Of a stretch of 64,000 bases of DNA, positions 7,850-16,648 are shown piece by piece. A model generated the notes under the pieces. That model saw only the letters and a list, made by a program, of their open reading frames with translations, did no database searches and was not told the DNA's origin. The stretch is from an uncultured Prevotella sp. GTDB taxonomy: Bacteria; Bacteroidota; Bacteroidia; Bacteroidales; Bacteroidaceae. The DNA is taken from positions 1 to 64,000 of the forward strand of contig CAKPZJ010000006.1 of NCBI GenBank assembly GCA_934204655.1. Reading direction: 5' to 3'. The position numbers and the translations under genes are program-made. Every line of letters starts with the position of its first letter. Position 1 is the first letter of the stretch.

Positions 7850-9373
7850 ATGGCAAAGAAAGCTTTACTGATGATTCTCGATGGATGGGGAATCGGCAAA
7901 CATGGCAAGGGCGATGTTATCTATAACACGCCTACTCCTTACTTGGACTATCTCAACGCTATTTCGGCCCACTCGCAGCTCCAGGCTTCTGGCGAGGACG
8001 TGGGTCTGCCTGACGGGCAGATGGGTAACTCTGAAGTGGGACACCTTAACATCGGCGCCGGACGTATAGTTTACCAGGACCTGGTTAAGATTAACCGCGC
8101 CTGCAAAGACGGCTCTATCCTCAAGAACCCCGGTATCGTTGCCGCTTACAGCTACGCCAAGGAGACGGGTAAGAAGCTGCACCTGATGGGCCTCACTTCT
8201 ACCGGCGGCGTTCACTCTTCGCTCGACCATCTCTTCAAGCTCATCGAGATTTCTAAAGAGTACGGCCTGAGCAACACCTACGTACACTGCTTCATGGATG
8301 GCCGCGACACCGACCCCAAGAGTGGCGTGGGCTTTATCAAAGACCTGGACAAGGTGTGCGAAGCTAACGGCGCACACATTGCCAGCATCGTGGGCCGTTT
8401 CTACGCTATGGACCGCGACAAGCGCTGGAACCGCGTCAAGGAGGCTTACGACCTGCTGGTCGACGCTAAGGGCAAGCAGGCTACCGACATGGTCAAGGCC
8501 GTAGAGGAGAGCTATGCCGACGGCGTTACCGACGAGTTTATCAAGCCTATCAACAACCAGGCCGTCAACGGCACTATCGAGGAGGGCGATGTCGTTATCT
8601 TCATCAACTTCCGCAACGACCGCGCCAAGGAGCTTACACAGGTTCTCACGCAGCAAGACATGCCCGAGGAAGGTATGCACACCATCAAGAACCTGCAGTA
8701 CTACTGCATGACTCCGTACGATGCCAACTTCAAGGGTGTTAACGTACTCTTCCCCAAGGAGAACGTCGAGGACACCTTAGGCGAGTACCTGAGCAAGCAG
8801 GGCAAGCGCCAGCTGCACACGGCCGAGACCGAGAAGTATGCCCACGTTACCTTCTTCTTCAACGGAGGACGCGAGGCTCCCTACGAGGGCGAAGACCGCA
8901 TCCTGGTTCCATCTCCCAAGGTGGCTACTTACGACCTCAAGCCCGAGATGAGCGCTTACGAGGTTAAGGATAAGCTGGTCGGTGCCATTAACACACAGGA
9001 GTACGACTTTATCGTGGTCAACTTCGCCAATGGCGACATGGTGGGCCACACGGGTGTCTATCACGCCATAGCCAAGGCAGTACACGCCGTGGACAACTGC
9101 GTGCGCGAGGTAATCGAAGCAGCCAAGGCCAACGACTACGAGGCCATCATCATAGCTGACCACGGCAACGCCGACAACGCCATCAACCCCGACGGTACGC
9201 CTAACACCGCCCACTCGCTCAATCCGGTGCCTTTCATCTACGTAACCGATAACAACAGCGCTACGGTAAAGGACGGCCGATTGGCCGACGTGGCTCCCTC
9301 TATCCTGCACATCATGGGACTGGAGCAGCCTGCCGACATGACCGGCGAAAACCTTATCGAGGACAACAAGTAA
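7850..9373 (+). CDS. gpmI: 2,3-bisphosphoglycerate-independent phosphoglycerate mutase
   Basis: A 507-residue cytosolic glycolytic enzyme interconverting 3- and 2-phosphoglycerate through a phosphoserine intermediate with Mn2+. The start at 7850 gives the canonical [15 protein letters not shown]-terminus; an in-frame extension back to 7703 would run through the promoter and repeat DNA. Metal-binding D11 lies in LDGWG, the phospho-acceptor is S61 in [10 protein letters not shown], and [11 protein letters not shown] and IADHGNADN are family hallmarks. The length is usual for bacterial GpmI. It is monocistronic, with its own strong promoter and a stem-loop at 9408-9440. Confidence 0.97.
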   Translation: MAKKALLMILDGWGIGKHGKGDVIYNTPTPYLDYLNAISAHSQLQASGEDVGLPDGQMGNSEVGHLNIGAGRIVYQDLVKINRACKDGSILKNPGIVAAYSYAKETGKKLHLMGLTSTGGVHSSLDHLFKLIEISKEYGLSNTYVHCFMDGRDTDPKSGVGFIKDLDKVCEANGAHIASIVGRFYAMDRDKRWNRVKEAYDLLVDAKGKQATDMVKAVEESYADGVTDEFIKPINNQAVNGTIEEGDVVIFINFRNDRAKELTQVLTQQDMPEEGMHTIKNLQYYCMTPYDANFKGVNVLFPKENVEDTLGEYLSKQGKRQLHTAETEKYAHVTFFFNGGREAPYEGEDRILVPSPKVATYDLKPEMSAYEVKDKLVGAINTQEYDFIVVNFANGDMVGHTGVYHAIAKAVHAVDNCVREVIEAAKANDYEAIIIADHGNADNAINPDGTPNTAHSLNPVPFIYVTDNNSATVKDGRLADVAPSILHIMGLEQPADMTGENLIEDNK

Positions 9374-9407
9374 GCCACTGACTTACTGACCGCCATACGG
9401 CATACGG

Positions 9408-9440
9408 GCGCCGGGGCCACCTACAGGGTAGTCCCGGCGC
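9408..9440 (+). terminator. Stem-loop downstream of gpmI
   Basis: GCGCCGGG at 9408-9415 pairs with CCCGGCGC at 9433-9440. The tail is mixed T/A rather than a T-run, so termination strength is uncertain. Confidence 0.5.
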
Positions 9441-9500
9441 TCTGTATATATATAATGTAAAAAAACAGGCAAAACGTGATGGCGTTACGCGCTTTTGCAG

Positions 9501-9508
9501 TAATTTTG
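9501..9508 (+). promoter_or_regulatory. Candidate -7 element of ung
   Basis: TAATTTTG fits TAnnTTTG and lies 24 nt before the chosen ATG at 9533. No good TTTG is present at the -33 position. Confidence 0.5.
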
Positions 9509-9532
9509 CAGCCAAATCGTAACCACTACCAC

Positions 9533-10198
9533 ATGAATGTACAGATAGACGAGTCGTGGCGCAGCCACATCGGCGACGAGTTTGACAAGCCCTACTTTGC
9601 CAACCTTACCCAGTTTGTGCGCACCGAGTATCAGCAGCATACGTGCTACCCTCCCGGGCGCCTTATCTTCAACGCCTTCAACCTCTGCCCTTTCGACCGC
9701 GTGCGCGTAGTCATCATCGGGCAGGACCCTTACCATGAGCAGGGGCAGGCCATGGGCCTCAGCTTCTCTGTTCCTGATGGGATAGCCATGCCGCCATCGC
9801 TCCTGAATATATTCAAGGAGATAGAGGGCGACGTGGGGACACCCATGCCACCCTCGGGCAACCTGACGCGGTGGGCCGAGCAGGGCGTGATGCTGCTCAA
9901 CGCCACCCTGACCGTACGGGCGCACGCTGCGGGCAGCCACCAGCGCCACGGCTGGGAGACATTTACCGACGCGGCTATCAGGGCGCTCAGCGCTGGGCGC
10001 GAGCATGTGGTGTTTATACTCTGGGGAGGTTACGCCCGGTCCAAGGCGGCCCTCATAGACCGCACCCGGCACCTGGTCTTGGAGTCGGTTCACCCCTCGC
10101 CGCTGTCGGCCAACAGGGGCGGATGGTTTGGCAACCACCATTTTTCGCGCTGCAACGACTACCTGGTGCAGCATGGGCTGCAACCCATTAACTGGTAA
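9533..10198 (+). CDS. ung: Uracil-DNA glycosylase, family 1
   Basis: A 221-residue base-excision repair enzyme that removes uracil from DNA. The catalytic water-activating Asp is D65 in GQDPYH (63-68), and the DNA-intercalation loop HPSPLS is at 187-192. The start at 9533 matches the family N-terminus (MNVQIDESW) and lies downstream of the -7 element at 9501; the longer frame to 9476 would include that promoter. Its stop codon overlaps the next gene by one base, so the DUF3109 gene is co-transcribed. Confidence 0.96.
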   Translation: MNVQIDESWRSHIGDEFDKPYFANLTQFVRTEYQQHTCYPPGRLIFNAFNLCPFDRVRVVIIGQDPYHEQGQAMGLSFSVPDGIAMPPSLLNIFKEIEGDVGTPMPPSGNLTRWAEQGVMLLNATLTVRAHAAGSHQRHGWETFTDAAIRALSAGREHVVFILWGGYARSKAALIDRTRHLVLESVHPSPLSANRGGWFGNHHFSRCNDYLVQHGLQPINW

Positions 10199-10800
10199 TG
10201 ACTATGAACGAACTACATATACTTCAGATAGGCAACGTGCTGGTTTCGCCAGATGTGTTTACGGTCAGGTTCTGCTGCGACCTTGCCGCCTGCCATGGCG
10301 CGTGCTGCATAGAGGGCGACGCAGGGGCTCCGGTGACACTCGACGAAATCGGCCATTTAGAGGAGTCGCTCGATGCGGTATGGGGCGACCTCTCGGCATC
10401 GGCCCAGGCGGTGATAGACCGTCAGGGAGTGGCTTATGCCGACCGCGACGGCGACCTGGTAACCAGCATAGTGGGTGGTAAGGACTGTGTGTTCACCTGC
10501 TACGAGGGCGACACGTGTCTCTGTGCCTTGGAGAGAGCGCACCGTGCCGGCCATTGCCCCTTCGTCAAGCCTATCTCGTGTGCCCTCTACCCCATCCGCG
10601 AGAAGCAGTTTCCTGATGGTTCGGTGGGCATCAACTATCACCGTTGGCGCATCTGCCAGAGTGCCCTGGACAAGGGCCGCGAACTCGACCTACCGCTGTA
10701 CCGCTTCTTAGAGGGCCCGCTCACACGCCGTTTCGGCACCGAGTGGTATGCCGAGCTGTGTACCGTGGCCGACGAGCTGCGCGCTCAGCACCTTATCTGA
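10198..10800 (+). CDS. DUF3109 family Cys-rich protein
   Basis: A 200-residue cytosolic protein of DUF3109, a family common in Bacteroidetes and related to Cys-rich metal-binding YkgJ-like proteins. Conserved cysteines cluster in CCDLAACHGACC (about residues 26-37), in CVFTCYEGDTCLC (about 97-109) and in CPFVKPISCALYP (about 119-131), consistent with an iron-sulphur or zinc site. The role is not established. The start overlaps the ung stop codon by one base; an ATG at 10204 is an alternative. Coupling to ung may be coincidental. Confidence 0.85.
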   Translation: MTMNELHILQIGNVLVSPDVFTVRFCCDLAACHGACCIEGDAGAPVTLDEIGHLEESLDAVWGDLSASAQAVIDRQGVAYADRDGDLVTSIVGGKDCVFTCYEGDTCLCALERAHRAGHCPFVKPISCALYPIREKQFPDGSVGINYHRWRICQSALDKGRELDLPLYRFLEGPLTRRFGTEWYAELCTVADELRAQHLI

Positions 10801-10822
10801 CGGGGCGGCCACTGCCCCACCC

Positions 10823-11707
10823 TCAGCTACGGCGATACTCAGTGGGCGACATGCCTACATGCTCCTTGAAGTACTTGCCCAAGAAACTCTGATTAGGGAA
10901 ATTCATCTCATGAGCTATCTGCTTGATGCTCTTACGCGAGTTCTTGAGCTGCACACGCAGTTCCATGACCACGTAGTTGTCAATCCACTCGTTGGGAGTA
11001 CGCTGGCTTATCTGCTTGATAGTCTCGGAAAGATACTTGGGGGTGATACACAACTGCTGACCGTACCAGCTGACGCGGCGCTCGGTACGGAAATTTTTCT
11101 CGACCAACGCGATGAAATCGGTGAAAATCGTGTCGCCGCGGCTCTTCTTCCTTTCACCGCTATTCATTATCCTGTAGATGGTATTGCCCAAGTCGTAGAT
11201 CATGGTGGCTATGGTTAGCCGGGCCACGTCGCGCCTGAAGTGGTGGGTGGTACAGTCCATCTTGCTCTTGAGCATCTGAAAATACTCCCTGAACGTGGCG
11301 GCCTCGTTATCGGTAAGCTGCGACACCGGGTGGCTACGCGCGAAGAGAAAAAGGGACGATATTTCGTGTACATCCTTGACCGTTTCGCTGAAGAAGTCGG
11401 TCGACAGGATGAAGCCGATACCACAGAAGTCGCGGCTGAACATGCAGTTGTCTACCACCATGCCTGCGCTGATGATAATGACATCATTTGGGCCCACATT
11501 GTGGGTCACGGTATCCAGCAAGTACTGCGCGCTGCCCTTGAGGCAAAGCCCGGCCATGATACACTGCATGCGCCGTGTCTTATAGGGGAACGGTATCTTA
11601 GCCAAGTCGTCAAAGAGCAGGATGTCGTTGTCGATGTGGCTGCCGGAAAACTTCTCTAAGGTCGATGCGATGGTCACCTCGGTTATATCCTTACTGATAT
11701 GTTTCAT
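10823..11707 (-). CDS. AraC-family transcriptional regulator
   Basis: A 294-residue regulator. The C-terminal about 100 residues hold the double helix-turn-helix, with KSIKQIAHEMNFPNQSFLGK and FKEHVGMSPTEYR typical of AraC proteins. The N-terminal 180 residues look like a cupin-type ligand or oligomerisation domain; no membrane segment is visible, so it is cytosolic. The ATG is only 4 nt beyond the stop codon of the upstream secreted GH78-like gene, so the two are translated from one mRNA. A joint function is inferred from this spacing; the targets are unknown. Confidence 0.9.
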   Translation of the reverse strand: MKHISKDITEVTIASTLEKFSGSHIDNDILLFDDLAKIPFPYKTRRMQCIMAGLCLKGSAQYLLDTVTHNVGPNDVIIISAGMVVDNCMFSRDFCGIGFILSTDFFSETVKDVHEISSLFLFARSHPVSQLTDNEAATFREYFQMLKSKMDCTTHHFRRDVARLTIATMIYDLGNTIYRIMNSGERKKSRGDTIFTDFIALVEKNFRTERRVSWYGQQLCITPKYLSETIKQISQRTPNEWIDNYVVMELRVQLKNSRKSIKQIAHEMNFPNQSFLGKYFKEHVGMSPTEYRRS

Positions 11708-11711
11708 AGAT

Positions 11712-12635
11712 TTATGGGTTATTGTAGACGGAGATGTCGCCAGGCATCAGGGCGATGCCTTCGACGCGCTGTACCTGGCTGGGGCGGAAGTGGGCATCGC
11801 CACTGACGCGCACCCGACGGTAATAGGCGGGGGTGAAGAGGGCGTAGTGCTGCTCGTCGGTCTGGCCGGTACACACAAACTCGTTGCCGTCGACCCAGAG
11901 GTGCTGGCCACGGGTGGCCCCACGCAGGGTAAGGCGCACGTAGCCATAGAAGCCGGTGCCAAACTCGTAGCTGACGATGTCGGAGACGGCATCAAAGTAG
12001 AGGGGGCGACGGATGGCTCCTATCTGCATACTGGCGGGAGGGGCCAAGGGGTAGGCGGCAGGGGGAAAGTCGTGCTGACGGGTGGCGCGGGGGTGAACCC
12101 ACGCGGCGAGAGCCAGTTGGGGGCCGTAACCGTCATCGGGTTCGGCGGGGGTGTCGTGGTACTCACCACCAGGGGTAAGCCACACGGCGGCCTGACGGCA
12201 GAGCCAGCCATCGTCGGCCTGATGGGCAAAGGGGCGACCGCTGCGCTCACGACCGTAATAGCACACGGCCACCTGCTGCAGGCTGTCGGCACCCGTATGG
12301 GGTGGGGCGTAGAGCAGGGCCACAGTATTAGAGTCGGCGCGCAGGTAGGGAGTTACGTCGATGGTAACGGTGGCCGCGCCGCCATGGCTGCCAGACATGG
12401 GGCTGTGTACAACCGAGGGGCTGAGGTGGGCACCATTGAAATAGAGACGGAACTGGCCATGAGTGGTAACCATCACGGAGCCGCGCAGGGGTCGCCGGGT
12501 ACCCACAAAGGTACGGCGGAACCACACGGCAGCGGTGCTGTCGGCATGGGGTGCCGCCATCCAACGGGTGCCAAACGTCTGCGCAGGAGCACTGGCGGCC
12601 CACAGGACAAGGAGGGTTGTCAGGAGCGTTCTCAT
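11712..12635 (-). CDS. Secreted GH78-like protein lacking the catalytic domain
   Basis: A 307-residue protein with a signal peptide (residues 1-19). The start at 12635 is chosen because it gives the signal peptide and lies after the promoter at 12666-12696. Residues about 25-125 (QFRLYFNGAHL, then VTIDVTPYLRADSNTVALLY) resemble the N-terminal beta-sandwich of bacterial alpha-L-rhamnosidases. Residues about 210-290 (SYEFGTGFYGYVRLTLRG, later YYRRVRVSGD) resemble the following concanavalin-like domain. The protein stops where the alpha/alpha barrel with the catalytic residues would begin, so rhamnosidase activity is not expected. Glycan binding is possible. It is followed by an AraC gene after 4 nt. 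Confidence 0.7.
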   Translation of the reverse strand: MRTLLTTLLVLWAASAPAQTFGTRWMAAPHADSTAAVWFRRTFVGTRRPLRGSVMVTTHGQFRLYFNGAHLSPSVVHSPMSGSHGGAATVTIDVTPYLRADSNTVALLYAPPHTGADSLQQVAVCYYGRERSGRPFAHQADDGWLCRQAAVWLTPGGEYHDTPAEPDDGYGPQLALAAWVHPRATRQHDFPPAAYPLAPPASMQIGAIRRPLYFDAVSDIVSYEFGTGFYGYVRLTLRGATRGQHLWVDGNEFVCTGQTDEQHYALFTPAYYRRVRVSGDAHFRPSQVQRVEGIALMPGDISVYNNP

Positions 12636-12665
12636 CGGCGTAATGTTCTTTTTATCATATAGTTG

Positions 12666-12696
12666 CAAAATTACCACTTTTCTTACTGCCCGCCAA
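12666..12696 (-). promoter_or_regulatory. Promoter of the GH78-like/araC operon
   Basis: Minus-strand TTGG, 19 nt, TAATTTTG. The -7 box fits TAnnTTTG and the -33 box differs by one base. Transcription would begin about 25 nt before the ATG at 12635. Confidence 0.65.
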
Positions 12697-12740
12697 GCGA
12701 TGGCCCGTATTTTTAGGGAGACGGCACCTGACGGACGGGG

Positions 12741-12777
12741 CAAAACAAAAGGCATACCCGCAGGTGCAGGTATGCCT
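12741..12777 (-). terminator. Intrinsic terminator of gyrB
   Basis: Minus-strand AGGCATACC (12769-12777) pairs with GGTATGCCT (12750-12758) and is followed by TTTGTTTTG. It ends the gyrB transcript before the next promoter at 12666. Confidence 0.8.
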
Positions 12778-12798
12778 CGTATGTTGACAGGGGCGCCA

Positions 12799-14769
12799 TT
12801 AGGCGTCGATATTGGCGTAAGTGGCGTTTTCCTCGATAAACACGCGGCGAGGCTCCACGTCGTCGCCCATAAGCATGGAGAATATCTCATCGGCATCGGC
12901 CGCGTTCTCGATGGTTACCTGCTTGAGCAGACGGGTCTCGGGGTTCATGGTGGTCTCCCACAGCTGCTCGGGGTTCATCTCGCCAAGACCCTTGTACCTC
13001 TGGGTGTGCAGGGCCTTGTCGTCCTCGCGTCCAGCCACGTACTTGTCGATAAAGGCTTGGCGCTGCTGCTCCGTATAGCAGTACTCGCTCTCCTTCTTGT
13101 ACGTACACTTGTACAGGGGAGGGGTGGCTATGTACAGGTGGCCGTCCTCTATAACCTTGGGCATGAACCGGTAGAACAGGGTCATAATGAGGGTGTCGAT
13201 GTGAGAGCCATCGACATCGGCATCGGTCATTATGATAATCTTATCGTAACGCAGCTTGTCGATATTGGCCTCTCGGTCGTCCTCGCCCTCTACTCCGAAG
13301 CGCACGCCGATACTCTGGATAATGTTCATCACCGACTCGGCCTCAAACACACGATGCCACTGCACTTTCTCTACATTCAGTATCTTACCGCGCAACGGGA
13401 GGATAGCCTGGCGGTAGCGGTCGCGGCCCTGCTTGGCCGAACCGCCGGCCGAGTCGCCCTCGACGAGGAATATCTCGCACTCCTTGGGGTCCTTGTTGGA
13501 GCAGTCGGCCAACTTGCCGGGCAGGCCGCCGCCGCTCATCACGCTCTTGCGCTGCACACTCTCGCGGGCCTTGCGGGCAGCGATACGGGCCGTGGCGGCC
13601 AGCACCACCTTCTCGCATATCTTCTTGGCCTCTACGGGATGCTCCTCGAGGTAGTCTGAGAGCGCCTCGCCCACGGCCTGCTGCACAGCGCCGGCCACCT
13701 CGCTGTTGCCCAGCTTGGTTTTGGTCTGGCCCTCAAACTGTGGCTCGGCCACCTTGATAGATATAACGGCCGTGAGGCCCTCGCGGAAGTCCTCGCCGGC
13801 TATTTCTATCTTGGCTTTCTCTATCTGCTTGGATATAGCTGGGTCATTATCGGCGTAAGCCTTGAGAACACGGGTCAGGGCAGTACGGAAACCGGTGAGG
13901 TGGGTACCGCCCTCGATGGTGTTGATGTTGTTAACATACGAGTGGATATTCTCAGAGTAGTCGGTATTGTACATAATGGCCACCTCGATAGGTATACCCT
14001 GCTTCTCGGTCTTCAGGTAGATGACGTCGTCGAAGAGGTGAGTACGGTGACGGTCTACGTAACGCACGAACTCCTTCAGGCCGTCCTTGGCGTGGAACAC
14101 CTCCTGACGGGTCTTACCCTCGGCGTCGGGGCGAAGGTCGGTCAGCGTGATGCGGATACCTGCGTTGAGGAAAGCCAGCTCTCGCATGCGGCGGGCCACG
14201 ATGTCCCATTGGAAAGTGGTCGTGGTAAAGATGGTGGCGTCTGGCCAGAACTGCTGCCGAGTTCCGCGTTTGTCGGTGTTGCCGACCACTTTGACGGGAT
14301 AGAGGGGCTTGCCCTTCTCGTACTCCTGCTGATAAATCTTGCCATCACGGAAGACCTGCGACTTCATGTGGGTAGAGAGCGCGTTGACACAGCTCACACC
14401 CACACCGTGCAGACCGCCGCTGACTTTGTAAGAGCCTTTGTCGAACTTACCACCGGCATGGAGCACCGTCATAACCACCTCCAAGGCCGACTTGTGCAGT
14501 TTCTTATGCTCGTCCACGGGAATACCGCGGCCATTGTCCTCTACCGTCACCGAGTTGTCCTCGTTGATGGTTACCTCTATATCAGTACAGTAGCCAGCCA
14601 TGGCCTCGTCAATCGAGTTGTCTACCGTCTCGTTGATAAGATGGTGCAGACCCTTCTCACTGATGTCGCCTATGTACATGGCAGGGCGCTTGCGCACCGC
14701 CTCCAGGCCTTCGAGCACCTGGATGTTACTGGCCGAATAGTTATTCTCTATATTCTGATTTTCTTCCAT
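12799..14769 (-). CDS. gyrB: DNA gyrase subunit B
   Basis: A 656-residue ATPase subunit of gyrase, which introduces negative supercoils together with GyrA. The GHKL ATPase motifs are NETVDNSIDEA, DNGRGIPV and GGLHGVGVSCVNALS. The TOPRIM domain carries EGDSAGGSAKQGRD and the DADVDG metal site. The C-terminal QRYKGLGEMNPEQLWETTM is characteristic of GyrB, and the length fits the shorter GyrB form usual in Bacteroidetes rather than the 800-residue enterobacterial one. ParE is the alternative but the C-terminal motif favours GyrB. No gyrA is in the window. Confidence 0.93.
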   Translation of the reverse strand: MEENQNIENNYSASNIQVLEGLEAVRKRPAMYIGDISEKGLHHLINETVDNSIDEAMAGYCTDIEVTINEDNSVTVEDNGRGIPVDEHKKLHKSALEVVMTVLHAGGKFDKGSYKVSGGLHGVGVSCVNALSTHMKSQVFRDGKIYQQEYEKGKPLYPVKVVGNTDKRGTRQQFWPDATIFTTTTFQWDIVARRMRELAFLNAGIRITLTDLRPDAEGKTRQEVFHAKDGLKEFVRYVDRHRTHLFDDVIYLKTEKQGIPIEVAIMYNTDYSENIHSYVNNINTIEGGTHLTGFRTALTRVLKAYADNDPAISKQIEKAKIEIAGEDFREGLTAVISIKVAEPQFEGQTKTKLGNSEVAGAVQQAVGEALSDYLEEHPVEAKKICEKVVLAATARIAARKARESVQRKSVMSGGGLPGKLADCSNKDPKECEIFLVEGDSAGGSAKQGRDRYRQAILPLRGKILNVEKVQWHRVFEAESVMNIIQSIGVRFGVEGEDDREANIDKLRYDKIIIMTDADVDGSHIDTLIMTLFYRFMPKVIEDGHLYIATPPLYKCTYKKESEYCYTEQQRQAFIDKYVAGREDDKALHTQRYKGLGEMNPEQLWETTMNPETRLLKQVTIENAADADEIFSMLMGDDVEPRRVFIEENATYANIDA

Positions 14770-14855
14770 TTCCCTGGATAATTGATTGTGTATCGCGGTA
14801 GCACCCCTGAAAGCCGTAGTCTTAGTCCGAATATCCAGGAGAGGCTATCCGAGTA

Positions 14856-14863
14856 CAAAGATA
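14856..14863 (-). promoter_or_regulatory. Promoter of gyrB
   Basis: Minus-strand TATCTTTG fits TAnnTTTG, giving a leader of about 80 nt. The leader contains an imperfect inverted repeat near 14831-14850. The -33 box is weak (TTTC). Confidence 0.6.
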
Positions 14864-15183
14864 GCAAAAATCACTGATATGGCGAAACTTACCACGCTAA
14901 ATTTTAGTCCCGTAGCCCAACTTTTTCCAGTCGTCGCCACCCCTCCCTCAGCCGCGCCCGCCTGGGCTTGAAACAGGGCCACAAACCAGGCCTGGAAGAG
15001 GCCAAATAACCAGCAAGAAGGCACCGCCATCACACTAACAGCCTTCTCCAAAACGATAGGAGCCATCTCCACCAAACCAGAGACCACCATTCATCGGATA
15101 ACAGAAAGATACAGAAGTACAAAAACAAAAAGCGCGGAGCCAGAGAACCTCTCCACAACTACGAAAAGCATCTCCAAATCTAC
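14864..15183. other. Gene-free spacer with degenerate repeats
   Basis: No credible gene. It contains three loosely similar segments with the word AGCC or AGC followed by TTCTCC or ATCTCC (near 15031, 15063 and 15168), the last two followed by AGAGACC. They appear to be decayed leaders of repeat family A. Confidence 0.45.
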
Positions 15184-15274
15184 AGAGACCGACCGTTACG
15201 TTTCCCAGAGCCGTCTTTAGCGAGCTGGGAGCCGTCTTTGGAAAGCCAAAGACCAGTCTTTTCATTTCCCACGG
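15184..15274 (+). repeat. Repeat family A, copy 2
   Basis: Starts with AGAGACCGACC and carries two AGCCGTCTTT modules at 15209 and 15230, exactly 21 nt apart, ending in AAGACCAGTCTTTTC. The ends are only partly complementary, unlike copy 1. Confidence 0.7.
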
Positions 15275-15323
15275 CCACCACCCAACTTACCGCAGTCATG
15301 GGCACCCGCCACCGAGGTACGGG

Positions 15324-15366
15324 CAAAAAAAATAAGGAAACCACACTACTTGTAGGTCTCCTTATT
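15324..15366 (-). terminator. Intrinsic terminator of rpsT
   Basis: On the minus strand a 12-bp stem (15355-15366 with 15331-15342, one G-U pair) is followed by a T-run (15324-15330). This ends the tRNA-Glu/rpsT transcript. Confidence 0.85.
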
Positions 15367-15387
15367 TAGGATATTCTAAATGATTTC

Positions 15388-15642
15388 TTATCCCAGTTTA
15401 CTGATGTGCAGAGCCAGGCTTGACTTCAGGTTGGCCGCCTTGTTCTTGTGGATAATATTAGTCTTGGTCAGCTTATCCAGCATCTTCTGTACGGCGGGGT
15501 ACAACTTAACTGCCTCTTCCTTGTTTGTCATAGCGCGCAGCTTGCGAACGGCATTGCGCATCGTCTTAGCATAATACTTGTTATGCAGAGTCTTCGTCTT
15601 AGTCTGACGTATTCTCTTCAGTGATGATTTGTGGTTTGCCAT
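15388..15642 (-). CDS. rpsT: 30S ribosomal protein S20
   Basis: An 84-residue basic protein of the small ribosomal subunit that binds 16S rRNA early in assembly. The N-terminus [17 protein letters not shown] and the alpha-helical, Lys/Arg-rich composition are typical. Its ATG is 26 nt beyond the CCA end of tRNA-Glu on the same strand with no terminator between, so it is probably transcribed from the tRNA promoter. Confidence 0.95.
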   Translation of the reverse strand: MANHKSSLKRIRQTKTKTLHNKYYAKTMRNAVRKLRAMTNKEEAVKLYPAVQKMLDKLTKTNIIHKNKAANLKSSLALHISKLG

Positions 15643-15668
15643 CTTATTATTAATTCTTTATTCTTTAT

Positions 15669-15743
15669 TGGTAGTCCCTAGCAGAATCGAACTGCTCTTT
15701 AGAGAATGAAAATCTCTCGTCCTAACCGATAGACGAAGGGACC
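15669..15743 (-). tRNA. tRNA-Glu(TTC)
   Basis: A complete 75-nt cloverleaf on the minus strand. The acceptor GGTCCCT pairs with AGGGACT (first pair G-U), the anticodon loop is TTTTCAT (anticodon TTC), the T-loop is TTCGATT, and CCA is encoded at 15669-15671. Confidence 0.95.
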
Positions 15744-15762
15744 ATATATCGTTTAGCGGATG

Positions 15763-15794
15763 CAAAGGTAGATGTTTTTGCCGAACTGGCCAAA
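15763..15794 (-). promoter_or_regulatory. Promoter of tRNA-Glu and rpsT
   Basis: Minus-strand TTTG (15791-15794), a 20-nt spacer and TACCTTTG (15763-15770) match the Bacteroidetes consensus. The tRNA begins 19 nt after the -7 box. Confidence 0.8.
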
Positions 15795-15833
15795 CTTTCG
15801 ACCGAAAATTTTTCATAAACCACTGTTTTTTAT

Positions 15834-15841
15834 TATTTTTG
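15834..15841 (+). promoter_or_regulatory. Candidate -7 element of recO
   Basis: TATTTTTG fits TAnnTTTG and ends 5 nt before the recO ATG, so the transcript may have almost no 5' leader. Confidence 0.5.
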
Positions 15842-15846
15842 TGGCA

Positions 15847-16572
15847 ATGGAGACACATACCAAAGCGGTAATATTACACAGTGTAAAATACGCCGACAAC
15901 AAAATGGTGGTAGATATGTTTACCGAGTCGCACGGCAGAGTATCATTTGCCGTGACGGTGGCCAAGAGTAGCCGCGGCAGACTGAAGAAGCAGCTCTTTC
16001 AGCCGCTGTCGATACTCGAGGTGGTGTTCGATTTCCGCCCTAACAAGGCACTGCAACGCCTGACGGATGTAAGGATGGCTCAGCCACTGGCCCTGATAAT
16101 GACCGACCCCTACAAGTTGTCGGTAGCGCTTTTCGTAGCCGAGTTTCTGACCTACGCCACCATAAGCGAGCAGCAGAACGACACCTTATTTAAATATATA
16201 GTGTACAGTGTGGAGTGGCTGGACAGCGCGCAGGGCAGCATAGCCAACTTCCATGTGGTATTCATGCTCAGACTGGCCCGGTTCTTGGGCTTCAGCCCCA
16301 ACATGGACACCTTTGGACGTGGGGCGTACTTCGACCTGCGCGAGGGAGTGTTCGCCCCGACCCGCCCCATGCACTCCGACGTGGTGGAGCCGGCCGAGGC
16401 CGAAGCCATCAGTACCCTGATGCGTCTCAACTATGCCAACATGGGTCACATGAGCCTGTCGCGCAACCAGCGCAACCGATGTTTGGACTTGATACTGAAG
16501 TATTACCGGCTGCACGTGGCCTCTTTTCCAGAACTGAAGTCGCTCGACATACTGCGCGAGCTGTTCGTATAA
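15847..16572 (+). CDS. recO: DNA repair protein RecO
   Basis: A 241-residue recombination mediator that with RecR loads RecA on single-stranded DNA. The N-terminal OB-fold begins with METHTKAVILHSVKYADN and contains RVSFAVTVAKSS. The helical C-terminal domain lacks the zinc-finger cysteines found in some RecO proteins, which is usual for this phylum. The start at 15847 is chosen because it aligns with the family N-terminus; the frame upstream to 15772 overlaps the tRNA promoter region and gives a non-family extension. It ends at a strong terminator hairpin. Confidence 0.92.
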   Translation: METHTKAVILHSVKYADNKMVVDMFTESHGRVSFAVTVAKSSRGRLKKQLFQPLSILEVVFDFRPNKALQRLTDVRMAQPLALIMTDPYKLSVALFVAEFLTYATISEQQNDTLFKYIVYSVEWLDSAQGSIANFHVVFMLRLARFLGFSPNMDTFGRGAYFDLREGVFAPTRPMHSDVVEPAEAEAISTLMRLNYANMGHMSLSRNQRNRCLDLILKYYRLHVASFPELKSLDILRELFV

Positions 16573-16619
16573 ACGCGAAAACGGGAAACAGACAGACCCT
16601 GCTTCCCGTTTTCGCGTTT
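16571..16619. terminator. Bidirectional terminator between recO and yqeY
   Basis: A 17-bp perfect inverted repeat (16571-16587 with 16603-16619) with A/T-rich flanks on both sides lies between two convergent genes. It starts on the recO stop codon and would end both recO and the 16-kb division cluster. Confidence 0.85.
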
Positions 16620-16648
16620 ATAATGGTCAGCCCAAATACCCTGACGGC

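Noticed and set aside
12463..13659. Long plus-strand frame opposite gyrB
   Set aside because: Antisense shadow of gyrB; composition is not protein-like.
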